A stretch of DNA of 64,000 nt from JBAXEO01 sp963789515 (GCA_963789515.1 CAWBKW010000004.1:62001-126000); one strand, 5' to 3'; positions 31,596 to 42,886 are shown, numbered from the stretch's first letter. The notes: generated by a model from the letters alone, not told the origin. A program made the numbers and translations.

Positions 31596-33007
31596 TCGGC
31601 GAGGGACTCGAGCCACGCCTGGTCGGCGGCGAGCGCATCGCGAACCTGCGAGAGTTGCACGCTCACGGCATCACGGCCGGTTCCCCCGGAGGTGATGCGA
31701 CGCGCCACGACCTGCTCGATGTCGACCGCGGTGAGCACGTCGGGCTCGAACTGCTCGGCGTGCGCGGCGAACTGCTCGGCGGTGAGGTCCTGCAGCGTGA
31801 CCCCGTCACGCTCGCACGCGAGCACGAGCCGGCCGACGATCTCGTGCGCCTCGCGGAAGGGGACGCCCTTGCCGACCAGGTAGTCCGCGAGGTCGGTCGC
31901 GGCCATGAAGCCGCCCGTGGCACCGGCCGCCATGCGATCGGCGTTGACGTGCATCGAGTCCACCATGCCGGCCATCGCGCGAAGCGAGTGCGCGAGCGTG
32001 TCGATCGCGTCGAACGCCGGCTCCTTGTCCTCCTGCATGTCCTTGTTGTAGGCGAGCGGGAGCCCCTTGAGCGTCACGAGCAGCGACTGCAGGTCACCGA
32101 AGACGCGCCCGGTCTTGCCGCGCACCAGCTCGGCGAAGTCGGGGTTCTTCTTCTGCGGCATGATCGAGGACCCGGTCGAGAACTCGTCGTCCATCGTGAT
32201 GAAGCCGAACTCGTCGCTCGACCACAGGATGAGCTCCTCGGCGAGGCGGGAAAGGTGCATCTGGCAGACGGCGCACGCGTAGGTCAGGTCGAGCAGGAAG
32301 TCGCGGTCGCTGACGGCGTCCATCGAGTTCTCGCTCACCGCCGAGAAGCCCAGGCGCGCCGCCACGTACTCGCGGTCGAGCGGGTACGTCGTGCCCGCGA
32401 GCGCCGCGCTGCCGAGCGGCAGCACGTCAGCCGCGTCGTGAGCGTGGCGCAAGCGGGTGAAGTCGCGGCTAAGCATCTGAGCGTAGGCGAGCAGGTGGTG
32501 GCTGAACAGGACCGGCTGCGCCTTCTGCAGGTGCGTGTAGCCGGGCATCACCGCGCCGAGATGGTCCTCGGCGAGCCGGAGCAGGACCCGGCGCAACCCG
32601 AGGACCCGGTGACCGAGGTCGGCGCTCGCGGACTTGGCGTAGAGCCGCGTATCGGTGGCGACCTGGTCGTTTCGGCTGCGCCCGGTGTGCAGACGCGCTC
32701 CCGCCGGCCCGATGCGCTCGGTCAGGACGCGCTCGATGGCCATGTGGACGTCCTCGTCGGCGGGATCCCACACGAAGGTCCCGGCGCCGATCTCACGATA
32801 GATCTGGCTCAGCCCGGCCTCGATGGAATCGGCGTCCGCCTCGGTGATCACGCCCACCTTGGCGAGCATGCGCGCGTGAGCGATCGACCCGCGGATGTCC
32901 TCGGCCCACAGGCGCCTGTCGACCGGCAGCGAGTTGCCGAAGTCGGCCAGAAACGCCGCCGGGCTCTTCTCGAAACGACCGCCCCAGGGCGTCTTGGCGT
33001 CACTCAT
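31592..33007 (-). CDS. argH: Argininosuccinate lyase
   Basis: Last step of arginine synthesis: argininosuccinate to arginine and fumarate. The 471-residue protein carries the fumarase-superfamily signature SSIMPQKKNPD near residue 278, plus HTGRSRNDQV (substrate loop) and GYTHLQKAQP. The ATG at 33005-33007 is preceded by GGAGGAGGA and overlaps the stop of the upstream TatA-like gene by eight bases. Part of the argCJBDFRG operon. Confidence 0.98.
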   Translation of the reverse strand: MSDAKTPWGGRFEKSPAAFLADFGNSLPVDRRLWAEDIRGSIAHARMLAKVGVITEADADSIEAGLSQIYREIGAGTFVWDPADEDVHMAIERVLTERIGPAGARLHTGRSRNDQVATDTRLYAKSASADLGHRVLGLRRVLLRLAEDHLGAVMPGYTHLQKAQPVLFSHHLLAYAQMLSRDFTRLRHAHDAADVLPLGSAALAGTTYPLDREYVAARLGFSAVSENSMDAVSDRDFLLDLTYACAVCQMHLSRLAEELILWSSDEFGFITMDDEFSTGSSIMPQKKNPDFAELVRGKTGRVFGDLQSLLVTLKGLPLAYNKDMQEDKEPAFDAIDTLAHSLRAMAGMVDSMHVNADRMAAGATGGFMAATDLADYLVGKGVPFREAHEIVGRLVLACERDGVTLQDLTAEQFAAHAEQFEPDVLTAVDIEQVVARRITSGGTGRDAVSVQLSQVRDALAADQAWLESLAE

Positions 33008-33191
33008 CGGTGTCCTCCTCCTGACCGTCGATCGCCGTGTGCGCCGAACCCGCCTCTTCTGCCGGACCCTTCTCGGCCGCACGGTTCTGACCCACCACGT
33101 AGCCCAGCCAGAACGTCAGAACCGCGGGTCCGAAGAGCAGCAGGACCGCGAGCAGGATGATGACGAACTCGGGCAGACCCGTGCCGAACAT
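33000..33191 (-). CDS. TatA-like membrane microprotein in the arginine operon
   Basis: A 63-residue protein. The N-terminus MFGTGLPEFVIILLAVLLLFGP strongly resembles TatA/TatE (FG..PE then helix then FGP). After it, instead of the usual amphipathic helix, the sequence stays hydrophobic (LTFWLGYVVGQ) and ends in an acidic tail. Function unknown; a Tat role is unproven. The ATG at 33189-33191 has GAGG overlapping the argG end, and its stop overlaps the argH start, so it is embedded in the operon. Confidence 0.7.
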   Translation of the reverse strand: MFGTGLPEFVIILLAVLLLFGPAVLTFWLGYVVGQNRAAEKGPAEEAGSAHTAIDGQEEDTDE

Positions 33192-33195
33192 GGGG

Positions 33196-34422
<1,227 letters not shown>

Positions 34423-34519
34423 GAAACGTCCTTCCGAGTCGGACGGCAGGACCGCATCGGCGGCCGCCGCGAACTGTCGTGCACGCGCCTCGTAGCTGTT
34501 GCCTGAATCACAGCGCCGG

Positions 34520-34951
34520 CTAGCTGACCCCTCGGAACTTGTCGAGCGTATCGACGAGCAGCGCCGCGTCTGCTTCGCTCACGGTGATGACCAGGATGGT
34601 GTCGTCACCGGCGACCGAGCCGAGAATCCCCTCGATATCCGCCGCATCCAGGGCGGCCGCCACGCCGGGAGCAGTGCCGGCAGACGCCTTGACCAGCACG
34701 AACTTGTCGGTACGCTGCACGTCACGAACCAGGTCCGACACCATACGCTGCAGGTGCAGGTCCTCGGCGAGCACGTAGACACCCTCGGGGAGCTTCTTGA
34801 GCCCCATCTCGGTGATGTCGCGTGAAACGGTGGCCTGGGTGCAGACGAAGCCTTCGGCCTTCAGGTTCTCCACGAGGGCGCGCTGTGTCTTCACGCGCTC
34901 GTTGCGAACGATGCGTCGAATCGCGTCCTGTCGTTCGAGTCGTTTCCTCAT
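34520..34951 (-). CDS. argR: Arginine repressor ArgR
   Basis: Arginine-responsive DNA-binding hexamer that represses arginine synthesis genes. The 143 residues show an N-terminal winged helix (RQDAIRRIVRNERVKTQRAL, then TQATVSRDITEMGLKK with the SR recognition motif) and a C-terminal arginine-binding and oligomer domain (GTAPGVAAALD, GDDTILVI). The ATG at 34949-34951 follows GGGGGGAAGAG. It sits inside the operon that it should control through the boxes upstream of argC. Confidence 0.97.
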   Translation of the reverse strand: MRKRLERQDAIRRIVRNERVKTQRALVENLKAEGFVCTQATVSRDITEMGLKKLPEGVYVLAEDLHLQRMVSDLVRDVQRTDKFVLVKASAGTAPGVAAALDAADIEGILGSVAGDDTILVITVSEADAALLVDTLDKFRGVS

Positions 34952-34988
34952 CTGGGCGTCTCTTCCCCCCGGGTCTGCACTACCGAAA

Positions 34989-35924
34989 CTAGCCGAGCAC
35001 GAGCGAGAGCAGTGCTTTCTGGGCGTGCAGGCGGTTCTCAGCCTCGTCGAACACCACCGAGCACGGCGCATCGATGACCTCGTCGGCCACCTCTTCGCCA
35101 CGGTGCGCGGGGAGGCAGTGCATGAACAGAGCGCCCGGGTCCGCCACCGCCATCATCGCCGCGTCGACCCGGTAGGGTGCGAACGACGCGATACGCGCGT
35201 CGCGCTCGGCCTCCTGGCCCATCGAGGCCCACGTGTCGGTGAGGACGACGTCGGCGCCGGTGACCGCCTCCGAGACATCACACGTGATCGTGATCCGGCC
35301 GCCGGTCTGCTCGGCGATCGCCGAGGCCTGTTCGACGACGGCACCCGCGGGATCGAAGCCGGACGGCGTCGCGATCGCGACGGACATGCCGAGCAGCGCC
35401 CCGCCGAGCAGGTACGTGTTGGCCATGTTGTTGCCGTCGCCGACGTAGGCGAGGCGGACGCCTTGCAGCCTGCCGAGATGCTCCTTGATCGTGAGGAAGT
35501 CGGCCAGCCCCTGACACGGGTGGTGCTCGTCGGTCAGCGCGTTGATGACGGGAACCGACGCCGTCTCGGCGATCTCCTCGACCATCGACTGCGCGAACGT
35601 CCGGATCACGATGGCGTCGCAGTACCGCTCGAGCACCTTGGTGGTGTCGTACACGGTCTCGCCCCGTGAGAACGCGCCGTCCGGGCCGCTCATGACCACG
35701 GGATGCGCGCCGAGCCGGTAGCACGCGACTTCGAAGGAGACGCGCGTGCGCATCGAGGGCTTCTGGAAGATGAGCGCGATCGACTTGCCTGCGAGCGGGG
35801 CGGAGCGCCCGCCGCGGTTCCACGCGCGCTTCTGAGCCTCCGCCGCGTCGATCAGGCCGAGCAGCTCCGTGGGTGTCAGGTCGCCGAGCGAGAGCAGGTC
35901 TCTGCCCCTCAATGCGTTGTCCAT
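34989..35924 (-). CDS. argF: Ornithine carbamoyltransferase
   Basis: Makes citrulline from ornithine and carbamoyl phosphate. The 311-residue protein has the carbamoyl phosphate site KPSMRTRVSFE near residue 55, HPCQGLADFLTI near residue 135, and FMHCLPAHRGEEV with the ornithine-loop cysteine near residue 265. The ATG at 35922-35924 comes one base after the argD stop, implying coupling; an earlier in-frame ATG lies inside argD. Confidence 0.97.
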   Translation of the reverse strand: MDNALRGRDLLSLGDLTPTELLGLIDAAEAQKRAWNRGGRSAPLAGKSIALIFQKPSMRTRVSFEVACYRLGAHPVVMSGPDGAFSRGETVYDTTKVLERYCDAIVIRTFAQSMVEEIAETASVPVINALTDEHHPCQGLADFLTIKEHLGRLQGVRLAYVGDGNNMANTYLLGGALLGMSVAIATPSGFDPAGAVVEQASAIAEQTGGRITITCDVSEAVTGADVVLTDTWASMGQEAERDARIASFAPYRVDAAMMAVADPGALFMHCLPAHRGEEVADEVIDAPCSVVFDEAENRLHAQKALLSLVLG

Positions 35925-35925
35925 A

Positions 35926-37133
35926 TCAGTTGTCCAGTCCCTCGAGAATGTCGGATAGCGTGGAGAGAAGTGTATCAATCTCGGGCTTTCCGCACAGGAG
36001 CGGCGGGAGAAAACGCAAAATATCCGTCCCGATGCTGTTCAGGACGATCCCTCGGTCGAGAGCGGACGCCGCGGCCTCCGCGGCAATGGGCCGAGCGAGC
36101 GTCACGCCGACCATCAGGCCGGCACCGCGCACGTCCGTGATAGCGCCGGTCGCATCGGCCAGCACGCCGAGACGGTCGCGGAGGTACGCGCCCGACTCAC
36201 ACGCGATCCGGCGCCGAAGTCGCCGGCCACCAACTGCGAGATCGTCGCCCGCCCCGCCGCGCACACGACGGGGCCGCCGCCGAAGGTGGAGCCGTGATCA
36301 CCCGGCTGGAGCGCCTCCGCCGCGTCCCCCCGAGCGAGGAAGCCCCCGATCGGCAGGCCGTTGGCGAGGGCCTTGGCGACCGTCACCACGTCCGGAGTCA
36401 CTCCGAACGCCTGGTGCGCGAACGCAGGGCCGGTGCGGAAGAACCCCGTCTGGATCTCGTCGGCGATGAGCAGGGCGTTGCGCTCGTCGCAGATGCGACG
36501 AGCCGCCTCGAGGTACTCGGCCGAGAGTGGCCACACGCCACCCTCGCCCTGGATGACCTCGATCATGACCGCCGCCACACTGTCGTCGACGACGGCCTCG
36601 AGCGCTTCGACGTCGTTGGCCGGTACGTGGATGAAGCCCTCGGGCAGCGGCCTGAACGCGTCCTGCTTGGAGGCCTGGCCAGTGGCCGCGAGGGCGGCAA
36701 GCGTGCGGCCGTGGAAGCTCCGGTCGAGTGTGACGACCTTGAATGCGCCCGGCTTGTGTTCCCCGGCCCAGCGGCGCGCGAGCTTGATCGCGCCCTCGAC
36801 CGCCTCGGCGCCGGAGTTGGCGAAGAACATCTTCCATCCCCCGCCGAGAAGGTCGGAGACGTCGCGGGCGAGCTCCGCGCGATGCTCCACGTAGAAGAGG
36901 TTGCTCACGTGGACGAGCTTGGCGGCCTGCTCGGCCACTGCCGCCGTGACCGCCGGATGCGCGTGACCGAGGTTGACCGCGCCGATACCGCTGACGAAGT
37001 CGAGGTACTCTCGGCCGGCGTCGTCGTAGAGGCGCATGCCCTCGCCGCGCACGAACAGCACCGGCTTGCGCGCGTACGTGTGCATGATCGCTTCGCGATC
37101 GAGGGCGACCTCCGCGTCGAAGCGCTCGGTCAT
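35926..37133 (-). CDS. argD: Acetylornithine aminotransferase (single-base frameshift)
   Basis: PLP enzyme converting N-acetylglutamate semialdehyde to acetylornithine. The N-terminal 310 residues are intact with NSGAEAVEGAIKLAR, FHGRT, IADEIQTG and the PLP lysine in VTVAKALANGLPIG. Around 36215-36222 the frame shifts; adding one base joins ISQLVAGDF to RRIACESGAYLRDRLG and the normal C-terminus (ITDVRGAGLMVGV). The span is 3n+2, so this is a one-base deletion. The ATG at 37131-37133 is three bases after the argB stop. Confidence 0.92.
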
Positions 37134-37136
37134 CGG

Positions 37137-38003
37137 CTACCCCTCCTCTGCGGGATCGGTGATCATCGTGCCGACACCCTCGTCGGTGTAGACCTCGAGC
37201 AGAAGCGCATGGGGGACGGTGCCGTTGAGGATGTGGGCGCGATTCACCCCACCGCGCAGCGCGTGCACGCACGCTGCGACCTTCGGCACCATGCCGCCCT
37301 CGAGGAGGTCGTTCACGATCATCTCCTCGGCCGCGCGCGGTGTGAGCACGCTGATGAGCGATGACTTGTCGGCGAAGTCGGCGTAGAGGCCGTCCACGTC
37401 GGTCAGGAAGATGACCTTCTCGGCACCGAGTGCGGTGGCGAGCTCGGCCGCGACCAGGTCCGCGTTGACGTTGAAGCTGCCGCCGTCGTCCCCGGCAGCC
37501 ACGGTGGCGACGACGGGGATGAAGCCGTCCTCGATGAGGTTGTCGATGACGGTGGTGTCGATGGTGGTCACATCGCCCACGCGGCCGAGTCGTACATCGC
37601 GCTGCGTGGCGGTGACGAGGTTGCCGTCATCTCCCGAGACGCCCACCGCAAGCCGCCCGTGATGGTTGATCGCCGCGACCAACTCGGGATTGACCTTGCC
37701 GACGAGCACCATCTTGACGACTTCCATCGCCTCGTCCGAGGTGACCCGAAGCCCGTTGTAGAACTCGACCTTGAGTCCGAGCCGATTCATGTACGACGTG
37801 ATCTCGGGTCCGCCCCCGTGAACGATGACGGGATTGATGCCGACGAGCTTCATGAGCGCGATGTCGCTCGCCACGTGCTCGCGAAGCTCCGGGTCGGTCA
37901 TCGCCGCGCCGCCGTACTTGATGACGACGGTCTTGCCCGACGTGCGCTTGATGTAGGGCAGCGCCTCGGTGAGCGTGGCCGCCTTCAGGAACAGGTCCTT
38001 CAT
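37137..38003 (-). CDS. argB: Acetylglutamate kinase
   Basis: Phosphorylates N-acetylglutamate, the usual feedback point of the pathway. The 288-residue length is normal. VVIKYGGAAM near residue 26 binds ATP, VIVHGGGPEI binds substrate, and FNVNADLVAAELA lies in the nucleotide domain. An N-terminal helix (LFLKAATLTEALPYIK) is like that of arginine-inhibited enzymes. The ATG at 38001-38003 has GGAAGGA upstream. Confidence 0.97.
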   Translation of the reverse strand: MKDLFLKAATLTEALPYIKRTSGKTVVIKYGGAAMTDPELREHVASDIALMKLVGINPVIVHGGGPEITSYMNRLGLKVEFYNGLRVTSDEAMEVVKMVLVGKVNPELVAAINHHGRLAVGVSGDDGNLVTATQRDVRLGRVGDVTTIDTTVIDNLIEDGFIPVVATVAAGDDGGSFNVNADLVAAELATALGAEKVIFLTDVDGLYADFADKSSLISVLTPRAAEEMIVNDLLEGGMVPKVAACVHALRGGVNRAHILNGTVPHALLLEVYTDEGVGTMITDPAEEG

Positions 38004-38029
38004 GTCGCGTCCTTCCGTCTGCGGCGGGT

Positions 38030-39260
38030 TCACGAGCGATACTCGCCGTTGATGCGTACGTAGTCGTAGGTCAGATCGCAGGTCCAGACCGTTGCCGACC
38101 CGTCTCCGAGGTGCAGGTCCACGTCGATGGCGACCTCGACGTCGCTGAGGGCCTCGAGGGCGGCGTCCTCGTCGAAGGGCACAGCCGCGCCCGCTCGGCA
38201 GACGACGATACCGGCGAAGGTGATGTCGAAGGCGTCGGGATCGAGCGCGCAGCCCGACTTGCCGATCGCCATGGCCACGCGGCCCCAGTTCGCGTCGCGG
38301 CCGAAGATGGCGGTCTTGACCAGCGGCGACCCGGCGATGGCGAAGGCGGCGAGCTCGGCGTCCGGTTCGCTCGCGGCGCCACGCACGCTCACGGTGATGA
38401 GCTTGGTGGCCCCCTCGCCGTCCCGCGCGATCATGCGAGCGAGCGTCTCGCAGACTGCGTGCACGGCCGCGCGAACGGGTGCGAACGAGGGGCTCTCGGC
38501 GTCGATCACAGGACCGCCCGCGGCACCCGACGCCATCAGCACCGCCATATCGTTGGTTGAGGTGTCGGTGTCGACCGTGACCCGGTTGAAGGTTGTGCCG
38601 ACGGCCGAGCGCAGCGCGGCATCGCAGGCTGCGCTCGTCAGCGGAGCGTCGGTGGTGATGACAGCGAGCATCGTGGCCATGTTGGGGGCGATCATGCCGC
38701 TCCCCTTCGCCATCCCGCCGACCGTGTACGTGCGACCGTCCACGACGACCTCGGCAGCAGCCTCCTTGGCGACGGTGTCCGTGGTCATGATGGCCTTCGC
38801 AGCTTCCGGACCACCCACGGCCGACAACCCTTGCACCGCCGCGGGCAGGGCAGCGAGCAGCTTGTCGACCGGCAGCGGGACCCCTATCACGCCCGTCGAT
38901 GAGACGACTACCTCGCCCGGTTCCCCGCCGAGCAGACCCGCGAGGGTGGATGCGGTCGTCTCGGCGGCGGCGATTCCCTGCGCGCCGGTGCACGCGTTCG
39001 CGTTGCCGGCGTTGATGACGACGGCGCGCGCAGCGCCGCGAGCGATGTGACGCCGAGAGACCAAGACCGGGGCGGCGGCGACCTTGTTGGTGGTGAAGAC
39101 CGCGGCAGCCGGAATGGCTCCCGCCGCCGCCGACGAGCGCGACGTCGAGCGCCGCGCCCGGCTTGAGCCCGGCAGCAACCGCGCTCGCGACGAATCCCTG
39201 CGGCGCGGTCACGCCACCGTCGACTGGTTCGAGTGTATGGCTGTCAGACAGGTGGTTCAC
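38030..39260 (-). CDS. argJ: Bifunctional ornithine acetyltransferase / N-acetylglutamate synthase (single-base frameshift)
   Basis: Recycles the acetyl group from acetylornithine to glutamate. The self-cleavage site is intact in KGSGMIAPNMATMLAVITTDA, where the Thr of ATML becomes the nucleophile. FTTNKVAAAPV and SSTGVIGVPLP are also typical. One extra base in a GGC-repeat stretch (about 39115-39135) shifts the frame 43 residues from the start. The GTG start at 39258-39260 has CGGGAGAG upstream and lies 35 bases after argC. Repaired length is about 409 residues. Confidence 0.92.
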
Positions 39261-39295
39261 AGAGGCTCTCCCGGGTGCGAGGGTGCGGACGGGCG

Positions 39296-40336
39296 CTAGA
39301 CGACGGGTGCGGGTCGGTCGAGGCCCTCTGTCTCGGGATACCCAAGAACCGCGTTCAGGCACTGCACAGCCTGCCCGGCGGCGCCCTTCACCAGGTTGTC
39401 GATCGCACACGCCGCGATCAGGGTGTTCGTGTGCTCGTCTACGGCGACACCGATCGACGCGCGGTTGGTTCCCCGCACCTCGGCCGTCGATGGCATGTCC
39501 CCCAGATCGCGGACGAAGACGAAGGGCTCGTCGGCGTAGTGAGCGCGATAGAGCTCGACGGCCTCGGCGCCGGTCAGGCCGGGCGCTACCTCGAGATAGA
39601 CGGTGGAAAGCAGCCCGCGGGTCATCGGCACGAGGTGCGGAGCGAACACGGCGCTCATCGGCCTGCCTGCGGCCGTCGACAGCGCCTGCTCGATCTCAGG
39701 GGTGTGGCGGTGAGCGGCGACCTTGTACGGCGTGGCAGCCTCATTGACGGTCACGTAGTGCGTTGCCGCACTCGCGGTCCGCCCGGCGCCGGAGACTCCG
39801 GACTTGGCGTCGACCACGATCCGCGCGCTCGTGACCAGACCTGCCGAGAGGACCGGCAGCGCCGCCAGCGTCGTGGCCGTCGGATAGCAGCCGGGGCAGG
39901 CGACCAGCCGCGCGCCGGGAAGCCGTGAGCGGTCCAGCTCGGGCAGGCCGAATACCGCCTCGGGCAGCAGCTCCGGCGACGTGTGCGCCGTGCCGTACCA
40001 CTCCGCGTACGCACTGGCATCTTGGAGGCGGTAGTCCGCCGACAGGTCGATGACCGTCACTCCCCGTGCGAGAAGCTTGGGCACCAGGGCGAGCGCTGCC
40101 GTGTGCGGCACCGCCAGGAGCGCCACTTCGGCGGCCGAGGCGATCTGGTCGGGGTCCGGCAGGGTGAAGGACAGGTCGGTCAGACCCGCGAGTGATGGGT
40201 AGACGCTCGAGACCTGCTTGCCCTGATCGGCAGCGGATGTGGCAAGCGTCAGGCGCAGGCGGTCGTGGGAGAGCACGAGACGCACGGCCTCGATGCCTGC
40301 ATAGCCGGCTGCCCCGACGACTGCGACCTGCTTCAT
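39296..40336 (-). CDS. argC: N-acetyl-gamma-glutamyl-phosphate reductase
   Basis: Third step of arginine synthesis and first gene of the operon. The 346-residue protein has an NADP-binding start (VAVVGAAGYAGIEAVRL), the catalytic cysteine in ACPGCYPTAT near residue 147, and HRHTPEI near residue 210. The ATG is at 40334-40336. A strong promoter with two ARG-box-like palindromes lies 40-90 bases upstream, between argC and pheT. Confidence 0.98.
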   Translation of the reverse strand: MKQVAVVGAAGYAGIEAVRLVLSHDRLRLTLATSAADQGKQVSSVYPSLAGLTDLSFTLPDPDQIASAAEVALLAVPHTAALALVPKLLARGVTVIDLSADYRLQDASAYAEWYGTAHTSPELLPEAVFGLPELDRSRLPGARLVACPGCYPTATTLAALPVLSAGLVTSARIVVDAKSGVSGAGRTASAATHYVTVNEAATPYKVAAHRHTPEIEQALSTAAGRPMSAVFAPHLVPMTRGLLSTVYLEVAPGLTGAEAVELYRAHYADEPFVFVRDLGDMPSTAEVRGTNRASIGVAVDEHTNTLIAACAIDNLVKGAAGQAVQCLNAVLGYPETEGLDRPAPVV

Positions 40337-40374
40337 GACTTCACCCCGGACAACTTCAGAGGAACGTAGGGGTC

Positions 40375-40427
40375 ACTATATGCAACAAGTCGCATCAATA
40401 CAACCCATTATGCAAAAATGTTTGCAT
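40375..40427 (-). promoter_or_regulatory. argC operon promoter with two ARG-box-like palindromes
   Basis: Minus strand TTGTAT (40398-40403), 17 bases, TATAGT (40375-40380). Palindrome 1 at 40410-40427 has perfect 7-bp arms ATGCAAA / TTTGCAT. Palindrome 2 at 40380-40395 (ATGCAACAAGTCGCAT) has one mismatch and covers the spacer. Their centres are 31 bases apart. Both resemble ArgR boxes, and argR is in the operon. Confidence 0.8.
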
Positions 40428-40468
40428 GAATCGGCAGAACATACGCTATCGCGTCAAACCGCGCCCTG

Positions 40469-42886
40469 TCACGCGCGCAGCTCCCCGCCTACCGCACCGG
40501 ACACCTTGCGCACCAGCCGGTCGTGAACGCTCTCGACTTCCTCGGCGGTCAGCGTTCGGTCTGGTGCCCGGTAGACGAGAGCGAACGCAAGCGATTTCGA
40601 CCCCTCGGCCACGCCCTCGCCGCGATAGACGTCGAAGAGCCGCACCGACTCCAGCAGCTTGCCCCCTGCCGACGTCATAGCCTGCTCGACCCGCTCGGCG
40701 GTGACGTCTTCGGGCACCACCAGTGCGACGTCGAGTTCGACGCCCGGGAACCGAGGTACGTCCGAATAGGGCTTGGCGTCTGCGGCCTCACGCACGAGGG
40801 CCGCGAGATCCAGCTCGAAGGCGGTGACCGGCCCTTCGGCCTCGAAGGCCTCGAGCACACCCGGGTGCACTTCGCCGAGCCAGCCGACTACTTGCCCGCC
40901 GAGCAGGACCTCGGCCGAGCGGCCGGGCTGCAGGTGGCGGAGCTCGGCAGCTCGGACCCTCATCCGCGCGACGCCCAAGTCGCGGGCGAGCGACTCGATG
41001 ATGCCCTTGCCGTCGAAGAAGTCGAGCGGTACCGCCGGCTCGTTCCACGCCGGGGCGTGCCAAGCGCCGGCGAGGACAGCGCCGACGACGGACCGCTCCT
41101 TGGGCTGCTTGCGCCCCTCGGCGGTGCGGAAGGTCGAGCCGATCTCGTAGAGATGCACGTTGGGAACAGCGCGATGCTGGTTGTAGGAGACCGAACGCAG
41201 CAGACCGGGCAAGAGCGAACGGCGGAGCGTGGCCTGCTCACCCGACATCGGGTTGAGCAGCTCGACGCACAACTCGTCGGCGGGACAGTCGTGGCGCATG
41301 CGCTCGAGGTCCGCCGGGTCGGCGAACGAGTAGGTCATGGTCTCGTTGAGCCCCGAGCCCCGCAGCGCCGCACCGATCCGCTCGCGCCAGCGCTGAGCCC
41401 TGGTGAGCTCGCCGATGCGACCGCGCCCCGCAGGCAACGTCGAGGGCACGCGCTCCATGCCCCAGACGCGGAGTACTTCTTCGATCAGGTCGATCTCGCG
41501 ATCAAGGTCGGGCCGGAACGACGGCACGGTCACGGTCGACACGCCACCATCGATTGCGACCACGCAGCCCAGGCGGCCGAGGATCTCAGCGGCTTCGGCC
41601 TGCGAGATGTCAGCTCCGATGACGGCTCCAAGGCGCTCGTGCCGCAGGGTCACGACGCGCGGCGCGAGAGGCAGCGGATAGGCGTCGACGACTCCGGGCG
41701 CCACCTCTCCCCCGGCCAGCTCGGCCATGAGTGAAGCGGCACGGTCGAGGGCCGCGACACACGCGCTGCGGTCGACGATCTTCTCGAAACGGGAGGATGC
41801 CTCCGAGAACAGGCCCAGCCGGCGGCTGGTGTGCGAGATCGACGAGGGTGAGAAGCACGCCGACTCCAACAGGATGTTGACGGTGCCGTCGTGGATCTCG
41901 GTCGCCTCGCCTCCCATCACGCCGGCAAGCGCGATGGGTCCCGAGCTGTCGGTGATGACGAGCACGTCCTCCGCGAGCTCGCGCTTCTGGCCGTCGAGGG
42001 TGGTCAGCTGTTCGCCCGCACGCGCGAGACGGATGCCGATCTCGGCGCGGCCCGAGTCTCCGACAGCCAGCAGGTCGGCATCGAAGGCGTGCAGCGGCTG
42101 GCCGAGCTCGAACATGATGTAGTTGGTGATATCGACGACGTTGCTGATCGAGCGCGTACCCGACGCGATCACCTTCTCGGCGAGCCACTGAGGCGACGGG
42201 CCGATCTTGACGTTGCGGATGAGTCTCGCGGTGTAGCGCGGGCAGAGCTCGGGGTCGTCGATAGTGACAGTCGCCGAGTCGACCGCTGGAGCGCCACGCT
42301 CTTCCGGTGTCGATGCGGGCACCGACGACGCCGCGCCGAGCACCGCACCGATCTCACGAGCGACTCCGACGACCGACAGGCAGTCAGGCCGGTTCGGGGT
42401 GATCTCAAGCTCGAGGATCGTGTCGGAGAGTCCCCGATACTCGGCGAAGGGCATGCCGACCGGGGCGTCAGCGGGCAGGATCATCAGGCCTTCGTGGTCC
42501 TCACCCATGCCGAGCTCGCGTGCCGAGCAGTTCATGCCGCGGCTCTCGACGCCACGCAGCTTGGCCTTCTTGATGGCCATCCCGTTGGGAAGCGTCGCGC
42601 CGACGAGCGCGACCGGCACCTTGTCGCCCGCCTCGAAGTTCTGGGCGCCGCACACGATCTGGAGCGCCTCCTCGGCACCGACGTCGACGCTCGTGACCCA
42701 GAGCTTGTCGGCCTCAGGGTGGCGCTCCTTGGTGACGATCAGACCCACGACGACTCCGTCGAGCGCCTCACCGGCGGACTTCACCGACTCGACAGCGGTC
42801 CCGGTCAGGTCGAGGCGGTCGACCAATTCGGGCACGGGCAGCGATATGTCGACGAGTTCCTTGAGCCACTTGAGAGAAACGAGCAT
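40469..42886 (-). CDS. pheT: Phenylalanyl-tRNA synthetase beta subunit
   Basis: Beta chain of the (alpha-beta)2 enzyme charging tRNA-Phe. The 805-residue protein shows the tRNA-binding EMAP-like domain (residues about 40-155), the B3/4 editing domain, B5 (EIDLIEEVLRVWG) and the C-terminal ferredoxin-fold anticodon domain (PYSDVPRFPGVELDVALVV, then LAFALVYRAPDRTLT). It starts 48 bases after pheS, so both are under the Phe T-box. Confidence 0.98.
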   Translation of the reverse strand: MLVSLKWLKELVDISLPVPELVDRLDLTGTAVESVKSAGEALDGVVVGLIVTKERHPEADKLWVTSVDVGAEEALQIVCGAQNFEAGDKVPVALVGATLPNGMAIKKAKLRGVESRGMNCSARELGMGEDHEGLMILPADAPVGMPFAEYRGLSDTILELEITPNRPDCLSVVGVAREIGAVLGAASSVPASTPEERGAPAVDSATVTIDDPELCPRYTARLIRNVKIGPSPQWLAEKVIASGTRSISNVVDITNYIMFELGQPLHAFDADLLAVGDSGRAEIGIRLARAGEQLTTLDGQKRELAEDVLVITDSSGPIALAGVMGGEATEIHDGTVNILLESACFSPSSISHTSRRLGLFSEASSRFEKIVDRSACVAALDRAASLMAELAGGEVAPGVVDAYPLPLAPRVVTLRHERLGAVIGADISQAEAAEILGRLGCVVAIDGGVSTVTVPSFRPDLDREIDLIEEVLRVWGMERVPSTLPAGRGRIGELTRAQRWRERIGAALRGSGLNETMTYSFADPADLERMRHDCPADELCVELLNPMSGEQATLRRSLLPGLLRSVSYNQHRAVPNVHLYEIGSTFRTAEGRKQPKERSVVGAVLAGAWHAPAWNEPAVPLDFFDGKGIIESLARDLGVARMRVRAAELRHLQPGRSAEVLLGGQVVGWLGEVHPGVLEAFEAEGPVTAFELDLAALVREAADAKPYSDVPRFPGVELDVALVVPEDVTAERVEQAMTSAGGKLLESVRLFDVYRGEGVAEGSKSLAFALVYRAPDRTLTAEEVESVHDRLVRKVSGAVGGELRA

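Noticed and set aside
31481..33160. Long plus-strand open frame of about 559 codons
   Set aside because: It lies antisense to argH; high GC keeps the opposite frame open. It has Arg/His/Val-rich composition with no family features.
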